Source: Notamacropus eugenii (lineage: Eukaryota; Chordata; Mammalia; Diprotodontia; Macropodidae). From it: a stretch of DNA of 64,000 bases. How positions within the stretch are numbered: the first letter of the stretch is position 1; every line of letters starts with the position of its first letter. Shown here piece after piece: positions 53,930 to 64,000 of the stretch. Location of the stretch: NCBI RefSeq assembly GCF_028372415.1, contig NC_092872.1, forward strand, positions 13,854,479 through 13,918,478, in the 5' to 3' direction. A program made the translations under genes and the position numbers. The notes beneath the pieces were generated by a model. The model made no database searches, had not been told where the DNA came from, and was given only the letters and a program-made list of their open reading frames with translations.

Positions 53930-54400
53930 GGGCACGTCTGAGATGCTCAGCTGCCCGCCCTGCTTGGCCACATCCACCGCCTCCATCTCCGCCCACAGCC
54001 GCCCCATTTCCTGGCAACCACTTCCTTAGGGGGGGAGTGAAACTCTGGGGTCCAGCAGCAGTTCCCCCACCCCAGCCCCGCCTCCTCCTTCCCCTTCCCG
54101 GGCCTGACACTCTAATGCCCTCCCCCTCCCACTCTGTGCTTGCTGGGGGCCAAAAGCGGTTCTGGGAAGGGCGCGGGAGGCGTCATCGTGACGGGCGATC
54201 GGTGGCGGTCCCGGCAGAGGTTCTCCTAACAAAGACTCGGCCTCCCCCGCACGCACGAGGAAGAAACTCCCGGCCTGCGGGTTTCACACCTTTATGCTCA
54301 GTCCGCCCATCTTCCTTCTCTAGTTCCCCCGCCCCACTCCTTCTCTCTGCCCCTTCATCCCACCGTGCCCTTGGCTCTGAGAAAGCTCCTCACAGACCCT
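53930..54400. promoter_or_regulatory. Second GC-rich, CpG-bearing block, possible promoter or enhancer
   Basis: GC-rich stretch, most CpG-dense at 54160-54290, with an inverted CRE-like pair CGTCATCGTGACG at 54181-54193. It lies between the SNHG15-like gene and the expected position of CCM2. I could not match it to the CCM2 first coding exon and saw no convincing donor. It may be an alternative first exon, a non-coding RNA start or an enhancer. Confidence 0.4.
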
Positions 54401-54499
54401 GAAAGCCCAAGTCCCTGCCAGCTGGGCAGGGAGGATGGCCTTAACCTTCTCCCGGACTACTGGGGATGAATGAAGTTGGAAACAGTGTATCCCTTCCTA

Positions 54500-55160
54500 G
54501 TGTTACACTGACGATTAGAGGAAGTTGATGAGATTGGGTAAACGGGAAAGCGTCCGGAGGAGGGCAATGGAAATGGTGAAAGGGCATTGTGAACATGCCA
54601 GCCAAGGAACCGAGGACGTTTAGCCTAGTCTGGGAGGCTGGGCCTCGATTAGCCTTCTTCAAATATCTGAAGGAATGTTAGGGTGAAAGAGGGATTTGAC
54701 TGGTCCTTGGCCCCAGAGGGATCAAGGAATGGAAATTTCAAAGGGATAAATTTAGACTTGATGTCAAGGAAAAAGTTTCAAATTCGAGGGATCCTGAAAC
54801 CTGAAAGGGCTGCCGTAGTGGAGATCTCGTTGGGAGATCTCATGAGTTAATACATCAAAAAGTGTTTCTTAAGATCTTATGTTACAGGCATGGTGTTAAG
54901 CTACGGATGCAAAGAAAGCCAAAATTGTACCTGACATCAAGGAGCTCATATTCTTCTGGGGAAAGACAACATGAATAATTAGTTACATATAAGAAATAGC
55001 TGTCTAGTTAGCTAAATAGACCTCCAGGTGAGGGCCGGATGACCATTTGTTGCTTTCCTTCAAGTGCTGATTCATTTTCAAGCAGTTTGGACCACTTCGT
55101 TTCTAAGGTTTCTTTCAACTCTAAAATGTTGTTTTTCTGTGATTCTGTGGTCCTGTCCGT
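54500..55160 (+). mobile_element. CR1/L3-type LINE 3' end with an L2 piece inside
   Basis: GGAGGAGGGCAATGGAAATG, AGCCTTCTTCAAATATCTGA, TTAGACTTGATGTCAAGGAA, then after 54845-55000 (antisense L2: AGCTACGGATGCAAAGAAAG) it resumes as GGATGACCATTTGTTGCTTT and ends CTGTGATTCTGTGG. Confidence 0.75.
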
Positions 55161-56282
55161 ACGCATTGAGGAGCTTTCCAACCTGAAGAGAGCTTTTCAA
55201 CCCATCCTCAGTTCCCTTCTACTCCTCAGAGCATTGAACTGCCATTCTCTGGCCTGGCTTAAAATTTTAGGTACTTAGCAAAGTGATGGAATATAATAAG
55301 AGCTCCTCTTCCTCCACCCCTCCCCCAATTCAGCTGTGACATCCCCAGTAATTCAGCAGCCACTCAAAGGCTTTGAAGAAAAAGAACTCCCAATATGGGG
55401 ACAGTTTGGGCCAATGTTCTCGAACAAGTTCTAGACTTGGAGTTCTTTGGGTCACTCTCCTGTGAATCCTGTCTCAGAGTCATTGTAATTCTATGACATT
55501 GGGCAAATCATTTAGCCTCTCTTTTACAACCCCCACCCCCTCCTTTCCTCCCCCAGAACTCTTCTGGCCATTAGATAGAGGTGAATTGTTACTGGAACAG
55601 AGGTGGAAGTTTCCACACCAGGAGTTCCTCTCACCTGTGAAATCACAGATCCGAACTGAGTAAAAATACCCACCTAACAGGAGGGTGTGAGGAAAGTGCT
55701 ATATAGATGTGTTATTGTTATATGTGTCAACACTTGGAGGAGGGGGGAGCAGAGATTCTATCAGTTTTTAATTTGCTTTTTAAAGAGATACACAACTGGT
55801 ATATGTGTGTTATTTGAAGGCTCCTGGTGTTATCTGCTAGATGACTTACTAATCATTTTTGATATAAATTTGCCGGTAAGGATGAGAAAGCACAGAAGGG
55901 CTCAGAAGAGTTAACTGAAACAATTGCCTAGAGAGCTAACTACTCAGAGACTAAAGAAGCCCCAAGGTTCTCCTTCACCTTTAACCCCTATCATTCTGTT
56001 CTGGTTAGTTTTCTTGAAGCCAATTCACTGACCAGATTTATTGGGGGATTTTCTCCCCCTCAGGATGAGTTCTCTTTATCTTGCTAGGTTTGAAGTACAG
56101 TGACTCATTGACCGATCTCAATTCTTATGGAAACTTTGACCTACTCCATTTTTCTCGACTGGGTCAGTGTGCTGCTCCAGAAACAGCCTGGTGGCCCTCA
56201 CAACCTCTACTCCCAGGGGCTCACTCACTCTTTGGGTGGGAGACATAGTATGTTCAGCTTTAGCCCTTCTGAAGCTCAGAAC

Positions 56283-56495
56283 TCATGAACTCAAAGCAAT
56301 CTGCCTGCTTAATAAATCCTTGTAGACTCGGATTGGATTCTGTCGTAAGTTTAGTGGAAGCTTGGCATTTTCCTTTATTTGTTGTAATAAATTGTCATCT
56401 AGTCTCTGTTCCTCAAGAAGACTCATGAGGCTTGTGGCCATGAGGCCTAGACTGGCATTACCTTTGAACTGGAATCCTCTTTCCTCCACTTCCAC
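56283..56495 (-). CDS. Open frame of 70 codons, unrecognised, probably not a gene
   Basis: Opens with GTG or runs on from an upstream stop; reads EERGFQFKGNASLGLMATSL, then MSLLEEQRLDDNLLQQIKEN and AKLPLNLRQNPIRVYKDLLS before TGA. The composition is protein-like (amphipathic, Leu/Gln/Asp rich), unlike its surroundings. No splice context is convincing and I cannot name a family. It could be part of a processed pseudogene. Confidence 0.2.
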   Translation of the reverse strand: MEVEERGFQFKGNASLGLMATSLMSLLEEQRLDDNLLQQIKENAKLPLNLRQNPIRVYKDLLSRQIALSS

Positions 56496-56975
56496 ACTTT
56501 AAAACAGATAGTCCAAATAGTAAATGAAGAGCCTTTCACTAAACAAAGGAAAAGTATCAGATGCCAGACTGTATCCTTCAACAGAGATTCCAAAGCAACC
56601 GCAGAACATCATGGTTCTATTGTATGAAAACAAGACTTGAACAACTCAAAGGACCTGGGTTCAAGTCCTACCTCCACCACTGAGTATGTGTGTGACCCAA
56701 GGCACATAACTCAGGTCTTTTCTCTGGACCTCAGTTTATGTGTTTTAGGCATCTGGGCTTCAAATTGAACCAACCTTCAGGTAATCTTAAGAAATCTCTT
56801 TGGCCCATGCTAAACTGACAGGAACATTTCCAGATAGCAGCCATGATGTCAACATAACTTAGCCCTCCTCACATGGGATTTTTGGGTTCTGTGGCTTAAG
56901 TATTGCCTTCCTTAAACCTATAGAAAGACTGCATACTTGTAGTTATCCAGTGAGGGAGTGCTCTATCTAAATTGT

Positions 56976-56987
56976 CCACCAGATGGC
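56976..56987 (+). promoter_or_regulatory. CTCF-like core motif, plus orientation
   Basis: CCACCAGATGGC fits the CTCF core. It is the first of two same-direction motifs 88 bases apart. Confidence 0.45.
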
Positions 56988-57063
56988 ACTCACTTTGAAC
57001 CATCAGCCCAGCCTTAGTTACTTGAGATAGTAGTTTCCTAAAATGCTGTATTATTCCTACTGG

Positions 57064-57075
57064 TCACCAGAGGGC
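57064..57075 (+). promoter_or_regulatory. Second CTCF-like motif, plus orientation
   Basis: TCACCAGAGGGC fits the CTCF core except for its first base. It lies 88 bases from, and has the same direction as, the motif at 56976. Confidence 0.4.
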
Positions 57076-57561
57076 TCTTAGCCTGTAAGCTAAGTTGCTC
57101 CTCTGTTGCCAAGCCCATTCAGCGCCATGGCTAAGTGCTTTAATATACTCTCTGATGAGCTCTGAAATTAACCTAGGAGATGAAATCCAATATTGGAAGC
57201 AATGTATTATAAGGAAAGGATCTAATACAGTCAGAAGACATAGGTTCAGATCTTGTATCTGTTGTTCCTGCTTCTCTGACCCTTGGCAAGTCACTTAACT
57301 TTGCTGGACCTCAATTTTCCTGGACTTTGCTGGACTTCAGTCTTTAAAGTGGGTAGGTAGAACTACACGATCTCTGAAGTTTTTTCCAGATCTGGATCTA
57401 GGGGCCTATGGTTCTATGGCAAATTGCTGGGAATATTAAAAATTTGCTATAAAATATTAAATTTGCTGTCTGTCTAACTCAGAGCCCCCCGTCCATTGTG
57501 GTTTCCATTATCTGACTTCGTTGCCCATTAGATTCCGAAACTTAGCATGCCATGATCACAT

Positions 57562-57802
57562 GTTGTTGTTCAGCCAGGTCTGATTCTTTGTGACCCCATG
57601 GACCAAATTGTCCATTGGATTTTCTTCGCAAAGATACTGGAGCAGTTTGCCATTTCCTTCTCCGGTGGATTAAAGAAAATAGAGGTTAAGTAAGTGAATT
57701 GCCCAAGGTCACACAGCTAGTAAGTGCCTGAGGCTGGATTTGAATTTAGGTCTTCCTGACTCCAGGCCCAGCACTCAATTCACTAAGCCATCTAGCTGTC
57801 CC
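57562..57802 (-). repeat. Marsupial tRNA-type SINE, antisense
   Basis: GTTGTTGTTCAGCCAGGTCT, TTTGCCATTTCCTTCTCCGG, GGTCACACAGCTAGTAAGTG, ends AAGCCATCTAGCTGTCCC. Confidence 0.88.
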
Positions 57803-59167
57803 TTTGATCACATGGTCTATTGTATATAGAATACAATGAAAAGGAAACTAAACCAAATATTCCTTTATGGAGACATTTGCCTCCAATCATTTCTCAGCAT
57901 TTCTCCCTTTTCCCTCCCAGATCTTTGAGTGTGGCTAAGGGAACTCCCAACCACACACACATCCATAGCTCATGGAAAAGGAATTGAGGGGAGGAGTGTT
58001 TGCTCATTTTCTTAGGACCATGGTCCAAAGGAGGGAAAGTGGGTAAGATGATGAAGCACTTCCTTCCACTCCTCATTCTGACTCATGGATTAAAAAGGGA
58101 AATTGGCTTCCCCACCTCAATAGCCAAGCAGGATTCATAATTGTTAGCAGTGTGGCAACTGAAACTTTTTACCAGTGCCTCTAAGCCACTATGTCTGCTA
58201 TAGGTTCAGAAGCTCTCTTTGGTGCTGTAGCTTTTGTCTGGTGCTAGTTATGGTCTCTAGATCTTCTATGTGGTCCCAAGTCATCTCCCGATTCTCACAA
58301 CCACTCCTGTTTTTCTCTCCAGGAATCCCAAGGGCAAAGAAAGAAAGAGAAGAATTGAAAAGCGAATCCCACAACATACAGATACCATCCCTTTATTCTA
58401 TCTCCCCTTTACCTTAGCTCTACTATAAACCAGTTCTCTGAAACCATAGATGAGGGAAAAGGGTAACCATTATCAGCAGGATCATTAGATAGAGTCCTCT
58501 TTTTCCAGCAACAGGGAGAAAAGAATAATTCAAAGAGATAAAAAGGCAATTCTCCTGTGTTAACCGATATTACCTACCTGGTTAACATTTAAATTTAGGG
58601 AATCGTCTCTAAGGCACTCAGATAGAAAGGATTTAAGGTATTTAGGGGAATGAAAGCTCAGTGTGAGTTGGTGCTAGATCAGAGCAGCCCCAAAGCTAAC
58701 GGAATCTTGTGCTGAAATGAGAGAGGCATGGCTTCCAGGAATCAGGCACTTAGTCCTGCTATACTTGGCCCATCGTCAGATCATGTGTGTAAGAGCATCT
58801 TCATTTCTAACAAGGTAAGGACACTAATAAGATGAGAGATATCCAGAGGAAGACAAACAGAGGGGCCTTGAGTTTATGCCATATAAAGAACGGTTGCAGG
58901 AACTTGGGGTGTTTAGTCTGGAGAAGACTCAATGGGGACATGAGAGCTGATGTTAAAGAGCTGTTAAGGAGGAAGGAGAATTAGGTTTGCTCTTTTGGGG
59001 CAGAACTTGAAGCAATGGGTAGAAGTTGTAAGGTAGCATATTGGACATTGGGAAAAATTTCTTAACAGAGCTATTGAAAATGAACCAGAATACCTTAGGA
59101 GGTGGTGGGTTTTCCCCTCATTAGAAGTATTCCAGCAGAGGTTAGATGAGTACTTGCTGGGTATGTT

Positions 59168-59690
59168 ATAGAGACAGCCAGGTGGGACAGTGGTTAGATA
59201 GCTGGACCTGGAGGACCTACATCTAAATCCAGCCTCAAATACTTACTGTGTGACCCTGGACAAGTCACTTAACTGCTTTCTGCCTCAGTTTCCTCATATG
59301 TAAAATGGGGATAGTTATAGCACCTACTTCACAGGTTCATGTTGTTATTGTGGCAGCCAAGAGGGTTACTGAGTACTGAGTCTGGAGTCAGGTCATCTTC
59401 ATGAGTTCAAATTGGGCTGCAAAGATTTTGTTAGCTGGGAAAGTCTCTTAACCCTGTTTGCCTCCTTTTCCTCATCTGTAAAATGAGCTAGAGAAGGAAA
59501 CAGCAAACCACTCTAGCATCTTTGCCAAGAAAACTCCAAATATGGTCATGAAAAGTCGGACACGACTGAAAAACGATTTAACAGCAAGAAAATGGGCACG
59601 ATAATTGCACCTTCTTCACAGACTTACAGTGAGGACAAAATGATACACTAGTTGTACAGCACTTTAATTGTATAAATGCTAGCTATTATT
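59168..59690 (+). repeat. MIR-type SINE inside the CR1/L3 copy, itself split
   Basis: 59168-59345: GACAGCCAGGTGGGACAGTG, GTGACCCTGGACAAGTCACT, ATGTAAAATGGGGATAGTTA. It continues at 59592-59690 with CTTCTTCACAGACTTACAGT and AATGCTAGCTATTATTA. Confidence 0.8.
59348..59592 (+). repeat. Marsupial tRNA-type SINE, innermost of the nest
   Basis: GAGTCTGGAGTCAGGTCATC, CATCTGTAAAATGAGCTAGA, TTTGCCAAGAAAACTCCAAA, AAAGTCGGACACGACTGAAA. Confidence 0.85.
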
Positions 59691-59929
59691 AAAAGGAGAT
59701 TTTTTTTTTCAGGTATGGAGTGGACTCAAGGGCTGCTAAGGTTTCTTCCAACTCTGAAATTCTATGATTTTGTGAGACCAATCTCCCCATTTGTAAGTAA
59801 GGTGTGATAAAATATTTGTCTGCAAAGATATTTAGTGCTTTGTCTCTAAGACTGAGCAAAGACAGAATAGCATTTAGAACAGCTGCCACTGTTAGCATTT
59901 CCTCCTTCTCAGATTCCCCATTAACACTT

Positions 59930-60115
59930 TGTTTAGCTCTAGAGTCCTCATTCCCTGCCTTCTTTAATATTTATCTACGTATACATCATACCCCTCCTCC
60001 CCCACCCTCCATAGAGTATAAACTTAGAGGGAAGAAATATATTTTTTTTAATCTTTGGATCCCTAGTGCTTAGCACAGTGGCATGCTCATTGTAGACATG
60101 CAATAAGTTCTTGGT
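59930..60115 (+). mobile_element. L2-type LINE 3' end
   Basis: GAGTATAAACTTAGAGGGAA, CTAGTGCTTAGCACAGTGGC, CATGCAATAAGTTCTTGGTG. Confidence 0.7.
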
Positions 60116-60139
60116 GAACTGAACTGAACAGATTCTTCA

Positions 60140-61690
60140 GTCTTCACTTTGCAAACACGGTGGTTCTGGATGGGCAGATAGAGACTTGTTCACCAAGTCT
60201 GGAAATGCTGGCGGTAGAGAGATCCTCTGAAGTCTGAAAGCTTGAAAGAAGGAGGCCATGCGATGAACCAGCTGTTCCCCATCCCCCACCTTCTTTCCTC
60301 TTCTGCTCTCTGCACATAGTATACAAGTTTTCTTTAGGTTTTTTTGAAGGATTTTTTCCCCTAAAGAGAAACATAAGCTGTTAAAATAACAAACAGAGGG
60401 AAAAACGACAACTTATAGAAGTTAATCTTGGTCTTCCACACTAGGACTTAAGGAACTAAGACCTAATATTCTATTATTTCGCACATTTTCCTCCCTTCTC
60501 CCCCTTGTCGGATTGAATTCCTTTGTTCAGATATGGTCCCCTGACTCAGCTGGCCTAGTCCTGTCTAGGCTAGATTAAATTCTCGTCTAGGTTTTCTAGC
60601 TGAAGTAGATTCTTCTGGCTAAGGCTGTCTGTATTTTCAGTTTCCCATCTCCAATCTTTTTCTGTATGTAGGACCACCTGGTTTGTGGGAGGCCCTTTTC
60701 TAGTTAATTTTAAAAAACCCAGGATTTCAGGCTGTCTTTTTCAAATCTGGGAGTTGTCACTTGGACTGAGAGATCAGAGCTTTGCCTCTGGGTGCTGAAA
60801 TTCAGAGGGTGCTGACAACTCTGTCCAGAGCATTCTGGCTATGGGTAGAAACAGCTGGGTTAAGTGCCCAGTAAATAAGAATAATTGTTAAAATTGGAAG
60901 CCATGAGATATTTCTCTTTTTAAGAAACAGTTTTATTATTGCCTTTTATCTACAATCATTTTCCTCTCACTGTTGAATCCTTCCTTATTACAAGATGTTT
61001 AAGCAAAGGCAGCCAACGCAACAGCTATGTCTGATGGTATTAAACAATATTCCACAACTCTAGTGCTGACCTCTGTATTTACTAATTGCTGTCCTTTCTC
61101 CAGACTTAAGTTTGCTTCTGTAACCTCATCTGCACTTCCTTTCATTTTTTTGTATATCTTTTAATGTTTTATTGATGTTCTTTTATCCTTTTTTGGGCAT
61201 TGTTGTCATTTCTTGCTTACTTCTTCCCTCCCCCTCCCAAAAAATTAGAGCCTTCCCTTTTAACACATAAGTAATAATCAAGTGGAAAAGATCAGCCTTT
61301 TATCCATGTCTGAAAATGAATGTCTCATTCAGAACCTCTGGGCTGTTAACCTGTCTCTGCTGAGAGCTAGGAAAAATGCTTTGTCGTTAGCCTCAAGTCA
61401 TGATTAGCGTTCTGAAGTTTTTTAAAGTCATTTTTCTTTACATTACTGTGGCTATCATGTAAATTGTTGCTTATGTTTCTCTGAAGTTGTTCATGCAAGT
61501 TTTTCCATATTTCTTCATATTTATCTGTAACCTTTGGCTCAAAAGGACAATTATATGAGACTCTCTCCTTATTAGTGGAGATGAATGCTCTGTACCTTCA
61601 TGGGGAGTGGGAGGGTGAGCTCTTCTGGCTACCAACTTTGCAAAAGAAGATGCACCATTCCAACCTCTCTTCAGGTCCCAAAGAAGTGTG
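60140..61690. other. Unassigned intergenic DNA
   Basis: No gene, RNA or nameable repeat seen. Confidence 0.5.
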
Positions 61691-61692
61691 TG

Positions 61693-62000
61693 TTCGTCCT
61701 TCGTTGCTGAAGAAGACCATGCCATCAGAGAAATAATGATATGACTTGCACTTGATTTTGTTTTGAGTGAGGGAGGGCTGTGCAGGTCACCAGCCTCACT
61801 TCTCCTCCAGAGCCATCTGGATCCAGTGACCAGATATTCATCAGGATGACTGGAGATGACCCAGGATGAGGCAATGGGGGTTAAGTGACTTGCCCAAGGT
61901 CACACAGCTAGTGAGTGTCAAGTGTCTGAGGTGAGATTTGAACTCAGGTTCTCCTGACTCCTGCATTGGGACTCTATCCATTGCACCACCCAGCTGCCCC
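61693..62000 (-). repeat. Composite marsupial SINE, antisense
   Basis: Module TTCGTTGCTGAAGAAGACCA to TCATCAGGATGACTGGAGAT (the inverse of 49868-50045), joined at about 61863 to a tRNA-type head (GGTCACACAGCTAGTGAGTG, ends CACCACCCAGCTGCCCC). Confidence 0.75.
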
Positions 62001-62184
62001 AGAGAGAAGGATTCAAGGAAGAAGGCAACATGAAGAGGAGCTGCCAAATCTCTCTTATGTCCCTTTCCCCACCTTGCTACACTAGAGACTTTAGGGAATT
62101 AATCTTGGGTGAGATCTGAGACTATCTCTTTTGGTTGAGCTAAGTCATCTCATTACCAATGGAAAAGCTCCTTCACTCTGCAGT

Positions 62185-62218
62185 GTCTGTGTGTGTGTGA
62201 ATGTACCCATACATGCAC

Positions 62219-62254
<36 letters not shown>

Positions 62255-62360
62255 GTATGTAGGGTGTATATATTATATATGAGAAAAATAGAAATAATCA
62301 GGGAAATATAAGTATATGTGTGTATATGTGTGTATGTATATATATATGTATGTATGTATG
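62185..62360. repeat. TG/TA microsatellite cluster
   Basis: A (TA)14 run at 62222-62249, flanked by TG, GTATG and TATG tracts. Confidence 0.92.
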
Positions 62361-62809
62361 TTCCTTGATTTCTGTTTTTTCTTTGTATAAATGGGTTTAT
62401 TTGCTATTTGCTATGCATGTTCATTGTGGAACTGGTATTTCGCAGGAAGGAAGTTGTCTTGGATATATAGCTTGGTGCCTTCCTTTCTCTTTAAGTGATA
62501 TCCATCAGCAGTGCAGCTTGAACCTAAAACTTAGTTCCCCCACACTAGTAATATTTGAGGGAACAGATAAATATAATCCTAATCCAGTGCCCCCTGTCTC
62601 TGAGGAGATCAGAGTGGCCAACCTCTGGTCCCAACTTTCTGCTTCCCCTCCTTAAAGTCTTCGTTTAAGAAGGTAGGAGGAGGAGATGCTAGAAGTTTAT
62701 GTTCTTGCCTTCCTAAGAGCCACATCTAGAAAGACCCATGTGGGCACATATAACCCTACATGGGCAAAAACACTCAAACCAGCAACCACACGCACACCCC
62801 TTACAGATT

Positions 62810-63060
62810 ATTTTTCATGGGGCAATACTATTCCATTCCATTTTTTTACAGGGGTGATTCCATGGAACATCTGTTCTGGCTCCACAACAGATGAGTAAAG
62901 CTCCTGTCTCCCTCTTACAAATTCCTATGCTACAATTTATTCAGCCATTCCTCAATCAGTTGGCATATACATTGATACTAGTTCTTTGCTACAACAAAAT
63001 GTGTGGCTATGAACATTTTTGTATATCTGTAGCCTCCTTATCTTTCCAACCTGGTACCCA
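62810..63060 (-). mobile_element. L1 LINE 3' portion, decayed
   Basis: ATTCAGCCATTCCTCAATCA and GTGGCTATGAACATTTTTGT, in the same direction as the L1 at the window start. Confidence 0.65.
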
Positions 63061-63539
63061 CATGCTCTTCTAGCATAGCCTTTGAGAATCCAGAGGTCAC
63101 TTAACCTCATGACAAAGCATGATGTGAACATATTTCACTGGACTAAAACTTTAGTATAGTCTTAATAGAAAAAAAAGTTACTTTATACCTACAGTAATAA
63201 AAGACAATTTTCTTTCCCAATAGAATCAGAGTCCTAAGAAAAATAAAAGGAAGCATTATTTTACACAAACTCTTCATTACAGTGTTGGCACCGTGGATCA
63301 ATTTGTCATGCCCCAGCAATTCATTAAGCTGTCTACCATGGTATGGAGGAACTGTGGATCTCCATTGGTAGAGGGAGTACTTATGTCAGTGAAATCACAG
63401 ATCATTGGAGAAAGTGGTATTTTTCAGAGAAGATAATGAAGTTAGGCAACTTCTTTTTATGCCTAAAGACCAACGGTGCATAGGATTTTAGGATTAGTTT
63501 AGTCATTGTAAAAAAAAATAAGCCTAGTACAACTCTTTC

Positions 63540-63665
63540 ATTTTGTACATGAGGAAATAGCTCTTGAGGGGGAAACTGACTTGCTAAAGGTTAAACAGGT
63601 GGTAAAGAGGAGTGTAGCCAAGGATTTGAACCCAGGACCTCGGATTCTAAATACAGAGCTCTTTA
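63540..63665 (-). repeat. MIR-like SINE fragment
   Basis: TTTTGTACATGAGGAAATAG, ACTTGCTAAAGGTTAAACAG, AAGGATTTGAACCCAGGACC. Confidence 0.55.
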
Positions 63666-63792
63666 CATTAATTCAATATGAATATTGAATGCCCTCTGTG
63701 TGGGTACTCCCTGCATCAGTGCATATCACAACCCATCCATGAGTCTATGATGGTTATAGGTGTACTTCTATCAATTCTCCATGTACAAAAGG

Positions 63793-63892
63793 GGAACAAG
63801 CATTTACTGAGTACCTACTATGTGCATGGCACCGTGCTAAGTACCTTACAAATATTATCTCATTTGATCCTCACAACAATCTTTTTTTTCTT
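63793..63892 (-). repeat. MIR-type SINE, cut off by L1
   Basis: AAGCATTTACTGAGTACCTA, CTATGTGCATGGCACCGTGC, TTTGATCCTCACAACAATC, then the L1 poly(T) begins. Confidence 0.75.
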
Positions 63893-64000
63893 TTTTGTTC
63901 TTATTTTTTTTAATTTTCAGTGTTCTACAATCACTACCATAAAACTTAAATTTTTTTTCCCTCCCTCCTCCTTCTTCCCCCCTTCTTCCCCCCTCCCTTC
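63893..64000 (-). mobile_element. L1 LINE 3' end with poly(A), runs off the window
   Basis: A T-rich start (its poly(A) tail), then AATTTTCAGTGTTCTACAAT and the TTTCCCTCCCTCC pyrimidine tract typical of marsupial L1 3' ends read in antisense. Confidence 0.7.

Larger units (their letters stand above)
58840..59785 (+). mobile_element. CR1/L3-type LINE 3' end, split by nested SINEs
   Basis: 58840-59165: GGGTGTTTAGTCTGGAGAAG, AGCAATGGGTAGAAGTTGTA, AGCAGAGGTTAGATGAGTAC. 59695-59785: GGTTTCTTCCAACTCTGAAA and TTCTATGATTTTGTGAG. The two parts are continuous in the family. Confidence 0.8.

Noticed and set aside
53874-54402. Frames of 76-121 codons on both strands in the GC-rich block
   Set aside because: Low-complexity Pro/Arg/Gly text on both strands, and no match to CCM2 or any other protein that I recognise.
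54000-64000. CCM2 coding exons on the plus strand
   Set aside because: Expected from human gene order, but neither the MEEEGKKGKK start nor the VSPFKRVFLKG exon was seen; the gene probably starts beyond the window.
1-64000. CRISPR arrays, bacterial operons, phage or plasmid systems
   Set aside because: The window is mammalian chromosomal DNA; the direct repeats present are microsatellites and dispersed SINE/LINE copies.

Overview
The window is mammalian nuclear DNA, almost certainly from a marsupial. Evidence: a multi-exon vertebrate gene with GT-AG introns, a mammalian snoRNA host gene, and a repeat load typical of metatherians (tRNA-headed SINEs ending in the GCCAAGAAAACCCCAAA-type tail, marsupial-type L1 3' ends, and many old L2, CR1/L3 and MIR copies). 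I cannot name the species.

Layout. 1-8.4 kb: intergenic, with an L1 end, a MIR, microsatellites and much unassigned DNA. 8.47-41.11 kb, minus strand: a complete MYO1G (class I unconventional myosin of blood cells). I placed all 22 coding exons by hand; every intron is GT-AG, phases match throughout, and the frame is open for 1007 residues from [11 protein letters not shown] to LLWPSR. 41.1-46.2 kb: MYO1G promoter side and repeats, with a small hAT-type transposon and a CTCF-like motif. 46.17-48.94 kb, minus strand: a five-exon non-coding gene that fits SNHG15, carrying in its last intron an H/ACA snoRNA that fits SNORA9 (both hairpins, H box and ACA box can be folded by hand). Its first exon lies in a CpG island (about 48.2-49.3 kb) with six CACGTG E-boxes in about 600 bp. 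49.4-64 kb: intergenic, mostly nested old LINEs and SINEs, plus a second GC-rich block (about 53.9-54.4 kb), two adjacent CTCF-like motifs near 57 kb, and an L1 end running off the right edge.

The order MYO1G then SNHG15, both on the same strand, matches the human 7p13 order MYO1G-SNHG15-CCM2. CCM2 would be expected on the plus strand to the right; I found none of its coding exons here. The two genes do not act in one pathway: MYO1G makes a membrane-linked motor of lymphoid and other blood cells, and SNHG15 supplies a pseudouridylation guide RNA.

I found no evidence of a previously undescribed system. The most useful items are the marsupial SNORA9/SNHG15 locus with its E-box cluster, the orientation of the CTCF-like sites, the equivalent of the HA-2 minor antigen peptide in MYO1G, the weak splice sites of MYO1G, and the layered repeat insertions. 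Repeat family names come from recognition by eye and their edges are approximate.
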